47,648 bases of DNA from Clostridia bacterium (GTDB lineage Bacteria > Bacillota > Clostridia > Christensenellales > Aristaeellaceae), in the NCBI GenBank assembly GCA_017512805.1, contig JAFWES010000001.1, forward strand, positions 1 to 47,648. The letters are read 5' to 3'. Numbering within the stretch: position 1 is the stretch's first letter; each line of letters begins with the position of its first letter. The notes under the pieces were generated by a model, which worked only from the letters and a program-made list of their open reading frames with translations, did not search any database and had not been told where the DNA came from. The position numbers and the translations under genes are program-made. Of this stretch, positions 1 through 7,076 are shown piece by piece.

Positions 1-139
1 AACCGACCGGGATTGGTCGATCCTCTTGCTTACTACCTGAGAAATACTTGAAACCATGTTTCGATGTAGCGCCGTATACCAGACCGGTACGTACGGTGCA
101 ATGGGAGGGGCGAGGGTTAACGCCCTCCCTCTACCCTAT
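1..139 (+). mobile_element. 3' end of a group II intron (domains V and VI), truncated by the window edge
   Basis: Bases 69-99 fold as a group II intron domain V. The basal stem 69-76/92-99 contains a CGC triad at 70-72 with a G.U wobble. A two-base CG bulge lies at 90-91 and a short distal stem pairs 77-80 with 86-89. Bases 103-129 form a domain VI-like hairpin, and A133 is a candidate branch point 6-7 nt before a terminal AT at 138-139. The reverse transcriptase would lie upstream, outside the window. The intron is on the plus strand, opposite to the next gene, and ends about 9 nt from that gene's stop codon, so it may have replaced the native gene end or terminator. The domain V match is seen directly; the exact 3' boundary is inferred. 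Confidence 0.75.
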
Positions 140-148
140 TAGAAGGGA

Positions 149-1564
149 TTATTCCAGCAGCTGCTGTACATAGGCCGCGGTGCCTTCCGGCAGCGCGTTG
201 ATCAGCTTTGGCAGGACGACGGTCATGCCCTCAATCATAAGGGTAAATGACAGGGAGCTCAGAGCCTCCTGCGCTTCCTCCCCGTCGGACATCAGGGTCT
301 CCATGGCGACAGTCTGCACCCCGTCCGCGGAAGCGAAGAGGGACAGTTCCCCGCCCTGACCGCTGGTTCCGGTCAGTTTCAGGGGATACAGAGCATCGCC
401 GTTTTCATCGTCCACCAGCAGGTCGACGGTGAAGGATGTGCCGCCTTCCGCGGCGGGGGCGGCATCGATCAGCGCCCGGATGAAGGTGGAGGGCAGACGG
501 ACGCCGACGACGGCGCTGTCCAAGTTTTCGGTTCGGACCACATTCGCGAAGAGGGACTGGCCTTCGTTGGCCGGAATATCCAGGATCAGGGTCAGGCTGT
601 GGGCTCCCGCAGCGGACAGGTACGCCTGGGCGGGAGTGTCTTCATCCACGCTGCGGCGGAGGCCCAACCGGGTGCAGGCGTTTTCCGTTCCGAAAAAGAG
701 ATAAAGATTGGTGCTGCTGGGCAGCTGGTTTTCCTCGGCCGCGGTCTGCTGCATATCGGCGGTGATCAGCCGCTCGCCGTCCTCATTTTCATAGAGGGTG
801 GCAGAAAGATCATCATACTGGGAGGGATCCAGGTTCGCCAGCTCCTCCCTTTTCTTCTGGATGAAGGAGAGGGGGTTGGAGGATTCACCCGCGGCGGCGT
901 AGAGGCTCTGATATTCCTCCGCGGAGAAGAAGCCTTCCGCCGCGTCCAGAATGGCCGTCATCAGCTCCGGATAGGTGATATCCACGGCGGCCTTCCGGCT
1001 GAACAGGAATTCCTCCTCGAGGAAGTATTCTCCGGATTCAAATTCTCCGGCCTTTTCAGCGATCTTCGCCACCGCGCCGTCGACGGCCTGGCGCAGATCC
1101 GCAACCGCTTTTTCCTGATCCAGGTTCAATCCCTCCATCAGCGTCTGGGGCTGACCGAAGGTGCTGGCCATATCGGCATTCAGCTGCTCCACCGTTTCGG
1201 GACTGACGGTAATCCGGGTATTCCCCAGCAGATTGGAAGCGGCGGTCAGGCCGTTCTCATCCTTGGTGAAGCCCAGGCTCAGGATGTTTTCTTCCTTGCT
1301 GTTCAGCTCCAGCTGCATGCCGCCTTTGGCCGCGATCCCGCGGACGCCGATGGTGTTCATGACATCCGCAGCGATGGTGAGGCCTTCCGTGAGGGCGGAG
1401 AGATCCTCCTGGCCGCTCAGGATCCCCACCGCCTGGGTCAGGGTGGCCGCGTCCGTTTCGGCGGTCACGTCAAAATAGACGGGAGACGACAGATTTTCGG
1501 TTATGAGTCCGCCCATGTTCATCAGCATGATCAGGGCCATCAGAACGGAAAGAATACTGTTCAT
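149..1564 (-). CDS. Secreted or membrane-anchored protein of unknown function, 471 aa
   Basis: I do not recognise the family. The N-terminus has a hydrophobic stretch (about residues 3-20) with little positive charge, suggesting a signal peptide or anchor. The remainder is acidic, rich in Ala, Glu and Leu, and looks extracytoplasmic, with no catalytic motif that I can name. The start at 1564 is supported by a GGAGGA ribosome site 3-4 nt upstream. It is the last gene of a minus-strand cluster after an ECF sigma gene and its probable anti-sigma partner, separated from the latter by about 125 bp, so it may be a regulon member. The stop codon lies within 10 nt of a group II intron end, so C-terminal truncation by the insertion cannot be excluded. 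Confidence 0.7.
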   Translation of the reverse strand: MNSILSVLMALIMLMNMGGLITENLSSPVYFDVTAETDAATLTQAVGILSGQEDLSALTEGLTIAADVMNTIGVRGIAAKGGMQLELNSKEENILSLGFTKDENGLTAASNLLGNTRITVSPETVEQLNADMASTFGQPQTLMEGLNLDQEKAVADLRQAVDGAVAKIAEKAGEFESGEYFLEEEFLFSRKAAVDITYPELMTAILDAAEGFFSAEEYQSLYAAAGESSNPLSFIQKKREELANLDPSQYDDLSATLYENEDGERLITADMQQTAAEENQLPSSTNLYLFFGTENACTRLGLRRSVDEDTPAQAYLSAAGAHSLTLILDIPANEGQSLFANVVRTENLDSAVVGVRLPSTFIRALIDAAPAAEGGTSFTVDLLVDDENGDALYPLKLTGTSGQGGELSLFASADGVQTVAMETLMSDGEEAQEALSSLSFTLMIEGMTVVLPKLINALPEGTAAYVQQLLE

Positions 1565-1688
1565 ATGTCCTCCTTTTTTCGGCGATCATTCGGTTCAGAT
1601 TTGGCTATTCAGCCTCCGAACGAAGCACTTTCTGACAAAATATAACATCTTTATTACGGAAATGCAAGGAAACTGAAAGAAATCGCCC

Positions 1689-2573
1689 TTATTTTGAGAC
1701 CCCTCTTTTCTTTGTCCGGAGAATCAGGCCGCAGGCGGCCAGCAGGAGAGACAGGCCGATCAGAACGAAGCCGGCGATTTGGAGGGGCCTGGCTTCCGCG
1801 CTCATGGGGGCGTCCTCCGCCTCTTCATATTCGGCTGCGCGGTTCTCCGCGCTTTCGACGGCTGTTTCTGCAGCGAAGGATTCCATGACTATGGGGGCGT
1901 CCTCCGCCTCTTCATATTCGGCTGCGCGGTTCTCCGCGCTTTCGACGGCTGTTTCCGCGGCAACGGCTTCCATGACCATGGGGGCGTCCTCCGCTTCTTC
2001 ATATTCGGCCGCGCGGTCCGTCATGGTTCCGACCGGTTCCCCGGCGGCTTGATCCAGGGAAACTTTCGCGCCTTCCTCCGTTTTCCGCGCTGCCATCATC
2101 AGGGGAAATGCCCTGTCATATTCAGAACTGTCTTCCGTTTCCTGCGGGCCGGCTCCTGCGGAAAGGGCGGAATCCCCGCGATCGTCTGATAGCGAGCTGT
2201 CATCCTCCTTGGCGACCTGCACGGAAAAAGCGGTCGGAGCGGAACTGTTCCGCGCGCGCGTCAGGGAGACGGAATCCCAGCCCAGCATTGCGCTTCCCAG
2301 CAGGAACGCGAACGCCGCGGCGACGCTCAGCCCAAGGCGCCAGGAGCGTTGGCGCGGGGCGGGGCCGGTCTGGACCCTGTCGGACGGCCCCTGGGCCCCC
2401 GGGTCAGGGATGGGCGTTTCCGCCTGTTCCTTCGCGGCGGCGGATTCCTTCCGGAGAGCCTCCCGCCAGGAGGCGCGGAAGCTTTCCGGCACGCTGGGGG
2501 TTTCTGCCGCCATGGCGTCCAGCATATCCTGGAGAGCGCTCATGCTGGAGGTCAGGATTTTCTTTTCAGCCAT
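1689..2573 (-). CDS. Probable anti-sigma factor, two-pass membrane protein with acidic repeats, 294 aa
   Basis: A cytoplasmic N-terminal part is followed by a membrane segment (about residues 78-98), a long acidic extracytoplasmic region and a second membrane segment (about 266-287) with a basic tail. The outer region contains three repeats beginning RAAEYEEAEDAP. I see no HxxxCxxC zinc anti-sigma motif, so the anti-sigma call rests on position and topology. I chose the ATG at 2573: it follows AAGGAGGT by 7 nt and overlaps the sigma stop by 8 bp (ATGGCTGA). An upstream ATG at 2591 would place the ribosome site inside codons 2-4 and is less likely. The overlap implies translational coupling with the sigma factor. 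Confidence 0.65.
   Translation of the reverse strand: MAEKKILTSSMSALQDMLDAMAAETPSVPESFRASWREALRKESAAAKEQAETPIPDPGAQGPSDRVQTGPAPRQRSWRLGLSVAAAFAFLLGSAMLGWDSVSLTRARNSSAPTAFSVQVAKEDDSSLSDDRGDSALSAGAGPQETEDSSEYDRAFPLMMAARKTEEGAKVSLDQAAGEPVGTMTDRAAEYEEAEDAPMVMEAVAAETAVESAENRAAEYEEAEDAPIVMESFAAETAVESAENRAAEYEEAEDAPMSAEARPLQIAGFVLIGLSLLLAACGLILRTKKRGVSK
1804..2018. repeat. In-gene tandem repeat, 87-bp period, about 2.5 copies
   Basis: Units start at 1804, 1891 and 1978. The first two are nearly identical over 87 bp (29 codons); the third matches for about 40 bp. They encode the RAAEYEEAEDAP repeats of the putative anti-sigma protein. The reading frame is kept and the few differences are single-base changes, so the duplication looks recent. 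Confidence 0.9.
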
Positions 2574-3210
2574 GATCGACACCTCCTTCACCGTTTTTCT
2601 CCCGCCGTTTTTTCCTTTGGCGTCCGCCAGCGCCGCTCCGGGGCGAGGTTCCCCGGATTTCTTCGGGGGAATCCGATTCGTTCCCCTCCGCCAGCAAATC
2701 CCGCAGACGGAGCCGCGCGCGGTTGACCCGGCTTTTTACGGTGCCTTCGCTGACCTGAAGCATTTCCGCCGCTTCCTCATAGGACCTGCCTTCCAGCTGC
2801 GTCAGCACCAACGCGTCCCGCTGCTCTTCCGGCAGCTGGGCCAAGGCCGCCCGCAGCCGGGCCTGTTCCTCCTTTTTCAGGATTTGCTCCTCGGTTCCGG
2901 GGGCGGGATCCGGGGGATCAAAGCCTTCATCCGTCAGGGGCTCCAGGGGGAGGGCCTCCTGCCGTTTTTCCTTTCGCAGAAAATCCAGTGCGCTGTTGGC
3001 GGCGATCCGGTAACACCAGCTTTCGAAGGCGCAGTCAAAACGGAAGGTGCCAAGGCTTCGCCAGATTTTCAGGATCGCCTCCTGCGCGCAGTCGGAGGCG
3101 CTTTCCCGGTGACCGGTATAATGCCAGCACACCCGCCAGATCAGGCTTTCCACCGCCTGCATCAGGCTTTCGAAAGCTTCAGGGTCCCCCTGGCGTGCCC
3201 GGCGGAGCAT
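2566..3210 (-). CDS. RNA polymerase ECF-type sigma factor, 214 aa
   Basis: Region 2 is clear (ADCAQEAILKIW-like core, then FESWCYRIAANSALDFLRK). After a linker, region 4 reads LPEEQRDALVLTQLEGRSYE and EGTVKSRVNRARLRLRD, the usual helix-turn-helix. A basic tail of about 35 residues follows region 4, longer than in most ECF factors. It should direct RNA polymerase to a small regulon and be held by the downstream membrane protein, whose start it overlaps. The ATG at 3210 lies 20 nt from the best AAGGAGGTG, though a nearer GAGGAG exists, so the start is slightly uncertain. A tiny ORF and an inverted repeat lie just upstream. Confidence 0.93.
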   Translation of the reverse strand: MLRRARQGDPEAFESLMQAVESLIWRVCWHYTGHRESASDCAQEAILKIWRSLGTFRFDCAFESWCYRIAANSALDFLRKEKRQEALPLEPLTDEGFDPPDPAPGTEEQILKKEEQARLRAALAQLPEEQRDALVLTQLEGRSYEEAAEMLQVSEGTVKSRVNRARLRLRDLLAEGNESDSPEEIRGTSPRSGAGGRQRKKRREKNGEGGVDHG

Positions 3211-3251
3211 CAGCTCGTCCGTGGCTCCTCACCTCCTTACGCAATATAAGA

Positions 3252-3296
3252 TCACAGGTCACGATTCAGCCGCTTCGCTTTCTGAGGTATTCCCAT
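3252..3296 (-). CDS. Possible 14-aa leader peptide upstream of the ECF sigma gene
   Basis: An ATG at 3296 preceded by GGAGGTG (3305-3311) opens a 14-codon frame that is rich in Lys and Arg and ends in TGA at 3252-3254. The sigma ribosome site begins about 14 nt later. The ribosome site is stronger than chance would suggest, but a frame this short is weak evidence. It could act as an upstream ORF controlling sigma translation, or be meaningless. Confidence 0.3.
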   Translation of the reverse strand: MGIPQKAKRLNRDL

Positions 3297-3340
3297 TCGT
3301 GAAACACCTCCGCGCCGCGCCTGCAGGACTGAATCGTGAC
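3258..3340. repeat. 12-bp perfect inverted repeat in the sigma leader
   Basis: GTCACGATTCAG at 3258-3269 is the exact reverse complement of 3329-3340. The arms are 59 bp apart and enclose the possible leader ORF and its ribosome site. In the minus-strand transcript they could pair and hide that site, or they could be a two-part protein site. Function is inferred. Confidence 0.6.
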
Positions 3341-3376
3341 GATCACCGCATCAACCGCGCAGGTCGAAAGGGTCTG

Positions 3377-5239
3377 TTACCTGCTGGCGCTTCTGTGCAG
3401 CAGCGTCAGCAGGTACACGAATTCTTCCCTGTAGGCATCTCCGGAGACGTCCGCGCAATCCCTGGCCAGCGCCAGGGCGCCCTCCCAGGACGCGTCCCCG
3501 CGCCATGGGCTTTCCCGCAGCAGCATGGCGCACTCAGCCACGGCGGCCGCCCATTTCATATTGTCGCTGAGGGCCGGCGTCGGATCCGCGCGGAAGGGGA
3601 ACTCCTCCAGGACGCTGGTTTCCTCCCCGGGGGCCTTGTAACGAATCGCCAGGGTCAGCCAGTCGCTGTTCGTGTCCGCGACCTCAGGGACCGCGGAGGC
3701 GGCCGGGGACCCATACCGTCCGGCTGGCAGGCCGGGATCGAAGGCGCTGCCCACGGGGACGATTTCATACAGGGCGGTGACCCGGTGGCCGGAACCCACT
3801 TCGCCCCCATCCTTCGCGTCATCCGCGAAATCCCGGGCGTCCATCAGCCGATCCTCGTATCCGATCAGCCGGTAGGACGAAACCTTGGCGGGATTGAAAT
3901 CCAGCTGCAGCTTCACGTCCCTTGCCACTTCCTCCAGGATGCCGCCGCTCTCGGCGACCAGGGCCCGCCGGGCCTCATAAATGGTATCCAGATAATAATA
4001 ATTCCCATCGCCGTAATCCGCAAGGGCTTCCAGCTTGTTATCCTTGTAATTTCCGTATCCCACCCCCAGCATGGTCAGGCGGATACCGGCCTGTTTCTTT
4101 TCCATGACCAGCCGGGCCAGGTCTCCTTCGCTGGTCAGCCCCACGTTAAAATCTCCGTCCGTGGCCATGAGAATCCGGTTGGCGCTGCCCTCCGAGGCGA
4201 ATTCCTCCGCCAGATGATAGGCGGTCTGGATGCCGGCGGCGCTGTTGGTGCTCCCCCCGGCTTCCAGGGAGGAGATTACCTCCATGATCCGGACCTTATC
4301 CGCCGCGGGAACGCCCCGCAGAAGTACCTCGTCCCGGGAGGCATAGGTGACCAGGGATACGGTGTCCGAAGGATCCAGTTCCTCCAGCAGCAGCATGAAC
4401 GCCCGCTTCACCAGATCCAGCCGGTCGGCCCCAAACATGGAGCCGGATACGTCAATGAGGAAAACCAGGTTCTGGGGAGAGCGGTCCTCCCGGCGGATTT
4501 CCTTCGCCTGCAGGCCCACCTGCAGCAGCAGGGTTTCCGGATTCCACGGGCAGGGCGCCATTTCCAGGGAAACGCCGAAGGGGTGTCCATCCTCCGGATG
4601 GGGATAGTCGTAACGGAAATAATTGATCATTTCCTCCACGCGAACCGCGTCCGGCGGGACATTTTTCCCCTGCAGAATCAGGGATCGGATCTGGGCATAG
4701 GAAGCGGTGTCCACGTCCGCCGCGAACGTGGACAGGGGGGATCCGGCCGCGCTGACGAATCCGTTTTCAGTGAAGAAGCCGTATTCGTTGGTGTTCCATT
4801 CCGCCTCCGGCGCCCAGACGGAGGAGACGGAAGCGGCGGTCATTGAAAAGCCGGCGGCGGGGACCGAAAAGGAGGCGTCATAGAATCCGCCGTCAACGAC
4901 TTCTTCTTCATAGAGGGCTGCTTTTCCGCGCTGAGGCTCCAGGGCGATCGCCTCCTCGGAGAAGAGCAGCGCCAGGGTCTGCCGATCTCCCATGCCGGTG
5001 GCCAGAAGCCCGTTGCATTGTTGAAAGCGGAGCAGGGCGCTTTCCGTCTCCGCGTCAAAGGCGCCGGTGGGCTCCCGGTCCAGATAGCCCAGCGCCCGGA
5101 GCTGGTCCTGCATTTCGGTGACCGTTTCGCCCGTGTCTCCGACCTGCCAGATTTTCTCTTCCCGGGCCAGCGCGCTTCCTCCTGCGGCCAGGAGGATCAT
5201 CAGGGCCAGGACCAGGGCCGTCAGTCGATTCAGCTTCAT
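3377..5239 (-). CDS. YfbK-like von Willebrand factor A protein with peptidoglycan-binding domain, 620 aa
   Basis: A signal peptide (about residues 1-25) is followed by a peptidoglycan-binding-like domain (about 30-95; GDTGETVTEMQDQLRALGYL). Next comes the YfbK N-terminal motif (PLSTFAADVDTASYA and VRVEEMINYFRYDYP) and a von Willebrand A domain with an intact metal site, FLIDVSGSM (DxSxS), near 270. The C-terminal part fits the domain that usually follows in this family. It is probably exported and binds cell wall while presenting a metal-dependent adhesion surface. The start is supported by AAAGGAG 8-10 nt upstream, and a small hairpin (5259-5279) sits just before that site. It is first in the minus-strand cluster leading to the ECF sigma gene. 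Confidence 0.88.
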   Translation of the reverse strand: MKLNRLTALVLALMILLAAGGSALAREEKIWQVGDTGETVTEMQDQLRALGYLDREPTGAFDAETESALLRFQQCNGLLATGMGDRQTLALLFSEEAIALEPQRGKAALYEEEVVDGGFYDASFSVPAAGFSMTAASVSSVWAPEAEWNTNEYGFFTENGFVSAAGSPLSTFAADVDTASYAQIRSLILQGKNVPPDAVRVEEMINYFRYDYPHPEDGHPFGVSLEMAPCPWNPETLLLQVGLQAKEIRREDRSPQNLVFLIDVSGSMFGADRLDLVKRAFMLLLEELDPSDTVSLVTYASRDEVLLRGVPAADKVRIMEVISSLEAGGSTNSAAGIQTAYHLAEEFASEGSANRILMATDGDFNVGLTSEGDLARLVMEKKQAGIRLTMLGVGYGNYKDNKLEALADYGDGNYYYLDTIYEARRALVAESGGILEEVARDVKLQLDFNPAKVSSYRLIGYEDRLMDARDFADDAKDGGEVGSGHRVTALYEIVPVGSAFDPGLPAGRYGSPAASAVPEVADTNSDWLTLAIRYKAPGEETSVLEEFPFRADPTPALSDNMKWAAAVAECAMLLRESPWRGDASWEGALALARDCADVSGDAYREEFVYLLTLLHRSASR

Positions 5240-5258
5240 GAGTTCATTCTCCTTTCCC

Positions 5259-5279
5259 AGGGGGCTGTCGGCGCCCCCT
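5259..5279 (-). other. Hairpin in the leader of the von Willebrand protein gene
   Basis: AGGGGGC at 5259-5265 pairs with GCCCCCT at 5273-5279. It lies about 10 nt upstream of the ribosome site, with no T-run, so it is more likely a leader structure than a terminator. Confidence 0.4.
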
Positions 5280-5375
5280 CAACAGGAAAGACGTCCGGTC
5301 CGGGCTGAAAGTTCCGTTTCGAAGCGGCATTCCGTTCGGATGTCCCGATGCGGCGGAGCCGCCGCGGCCGCGGAA

Positions 5376-5417
5376 GAAAAAAACGACCGTGCCCGGCGTC
5401 GGGCACAGTCGTTTTTC
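5376..5417. terminator. Strong bidirectional-looking terminator after rpiB
   Basis: CGACCGTGCCC (5384-5394) pairs with GGGCACAGTCG (5401-5411), with one mismatch. It is flanked by A6-7 on one side and T5 on the other. It ends the minus-strand transcript of the transporter/rpiB operon. Confidence 0.85.
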
Positions 5418-5451
5418 CGTTGGCGGCGCGGCCTTGCGCCGCTGCAGAAGA

Positions 5452-5925
5452 TCATGGGGCGGTTTTTTCCGCCTCGGCCAGTTTGCCGGTCTGTTCGATC
5501 TCCGTGATCATATCGACCCGGGTGCCGTGGCGGCCGCCCAGGAACTCGGCGTTCAGCCACTCCTCCACGATCATCTTCGCCAGCTCCACCCCGATCACCC
5601 GGGCGCCGAAGGCGATGATATTGGTGTTGTTGTGCTGCTTGGACAGCTTCGCCGTATAGGGCTCTGAGCAGACGCAGGCCCGGATGCCGGGCACCTTGTT
5701 GGCGGCCAGACTGATGCCCACCCCTGTGCCGCAGATCAGGACTCCGCCGTCCACCTCGCCGTCCGCCACCAGCCGGGCGACCCTGTAGCCGCTGACCGGA
5801 TAAGGGAAGGAGGTGCGCTCTCCGGTGCCCACATCGATGACTTCGATGCCTTTTTCTTCCAGGAACGCCTTGATTTCGAGCTTCATATCCACCGCGACAT
5901 GATCGTTTCCAATGGCCAGTTTCAT
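5452..5925 (-). CDS. rpiB: Ribose-5-phosphate isomerase B (RpiB/LacAB family), 157 aa
   Basis: RpiB interconverts ribose 5-phosphate and ribulose 5-phosphate in the cytoplasm. Visible family motifs are GNDHVAVDMK (Asp8, His9), LICGTGVGISLAANKVPGIRA with the catalytic Cys65, and KLSKQHNNTNIIAFGARV. Length is normal. The usual GxDHAG is GNDHV here, and some family members act on other sugar phosphates, so the substrate is not certain. It is the last gene of the operon after the ATPase of an AfuABC/FbpABC-type importer, with a 61-bp gap, and ends in a strong terminator. This pairing suggests that the imported compound may be a sugar phosphate. Confidence 0.9.
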   Translation of the reverse strand: MKLAIGNDHVAVDMKLEIKAFLEEKGIEVIDVGTGERTSFPYPVSGYRVARLVADGEVDGGVLICGTGVGISLAANKVPGIRACVCSEPYTAKLSKQHNNTNIIAFGARVIGVELAKMIVEEWLNAEFLGGRHGTRVDMITEIEQTGKLAEAEKTAP

Positions 5926-5986
5926 GGGTATTTCCTTTCTGTCATCATTCGGAAACAGGAAGGCGGGCTTCCTGTCTTCTGTTTAT

Positions 5987-7075
5987 TTACAGGAGATGCG
6001 CACAGGCGGGGTCGAAGGAAATCCTGGCTTCATCGCCGACGCTGAAGATTTTCTTGTTCACCGGGCAGTTGTCGGTGATCTTCACCAGTTCATCGCCCAC
6101 CCGGACGTGATAGTTCTGGTAGCTGCCCATGAAGCAGCTGAGCTCCACTCTGCAGGGCAGGAGGCCTTCGTCGCCGATCTGGACGGCCTCGGGCCGCAGG
6201 ACGATTTCGCAGGCTTCGCCCACCTTGCGGCGCTGTTCCGTTCGGACGGCCACCTTGCCGGCGGGCAGATCCACGATGGCGCCGGTGCTTTCGTTGCCGG
6301 CCACCTTTCCGTGCAGGAAATTGCATTCGCCGATAAAGTCGGCCACAAATTCGCTGTTGGGCCGGTAGTAGATTTCCATGGGGCTGCCCATCTGCGCAAT
6401 GACTCCGCTCTTCATGAGGATTACGTTGTCAGAGATCGCCATGGCCTCGCTCTGGTCGTGGGTGACGTAGACCGCTGTGATTCCCAGGGTTTGCTGGATC
6501 CGGCGGATCTCCGTGCGCATCTGCACCCGCAGCTTGGCATCCAGGTTGGACAGCGGCTCGTCGAAGAGCAGGACACCGGGCTCCACCACCAGGGCTCTGG
6601 CCAGGGCGACCCGCTGCTGCTGACCGCCGGAGAGCTGGTTGGTCATGCGCTGCTCCATGCCGGAGAGCTCCACCAGCTTCAGGATGCGTTCCACCCGCTG
6701 TTTGATCTCGTCCTTGGGGACCTTCCGGAGCTTCAGCCCGTAGGCCACGTTATCAAAGACATTGTAGTGGGGAAAAAGGGCGTAGCTCTGGAACACCATG
6801 GCGGTGTCCCGCTTATTGGGGGTCAGGGCATTGATGGGTTCCCCGCCCAGGTAAATCTCCCCTTCGTCCGGGCTTTCAAAGCCCGCGATCATCCGCAGGG
6901 TTGTGGTCTTTCCGCAGCCGCTGGGCCCCAGGAGGGTCACGAAGCTGCCGGGCTCAATGGTCAGATCCACGTTGTTGACGGCGTAAAAATCCTTTTTTGT
7001 TTTTGGATCCTGATAGATCTTGGAAATATGATCCAGGCGCACGCCCTTGGGCTGCTTCATCTTCAGTTCACTCAT
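5987..7075 (-). CDS. ABC transporter ATP-binding protein, FbpC/AfuC type, 362 aa
   Basis: A complete importer ATPase: Walker A GPSGCGKTT (50-58), Q-loop FQSYALF, signature LSGGQQQR (148-155), Walker B VLLFDEP (168-174), switch His in THD (about 206) and a C-terminal TOBE-like part from about 285. It powers the fused permease encoded upstream, whose stop lies 1 nt before this start. The start at 7075 has GGAGGA 8 nt upstream, overlapping the end of the permease gene. Family members move ferric iron, polyamines, thiamine, phosphonates or hexose phosphates; the ATPase alone does not tell which. Confidence 0.93.
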   Translation of the reverse strand: MSELKMKQPKGVRLDHISKIYQDPKTKKDFYAVNNVDLTIEPGSFVTLLGPSGCGKTTTLRMIAGFESPDEGEIYLGGEPINALTPNKRDTAMVFQSYALFPHYNVFDNVAYGLKLRKVPKDEIKQRVERILKLVELSGMEQRMTNQLSGGQQQRVALARALVVEPGVLLFDEPLSNLDAKLRVQMRTEIRRIQQTLGITAVYVTHDQSEAMAISDNVILMKSGVIAQMGSPMEIYYRPNSEFVADFIGECNFLHGKVAGNESTGAIVDLPAGKVAVRTEQRRKVGEACEIVLRPEAVQIGDEGLLPCRVELSCFMGSYQNYHVRVGDELVKITDNCPVNKKIFSVGDEARISFDPACAHLL

Positions 7076-7076
7076 C

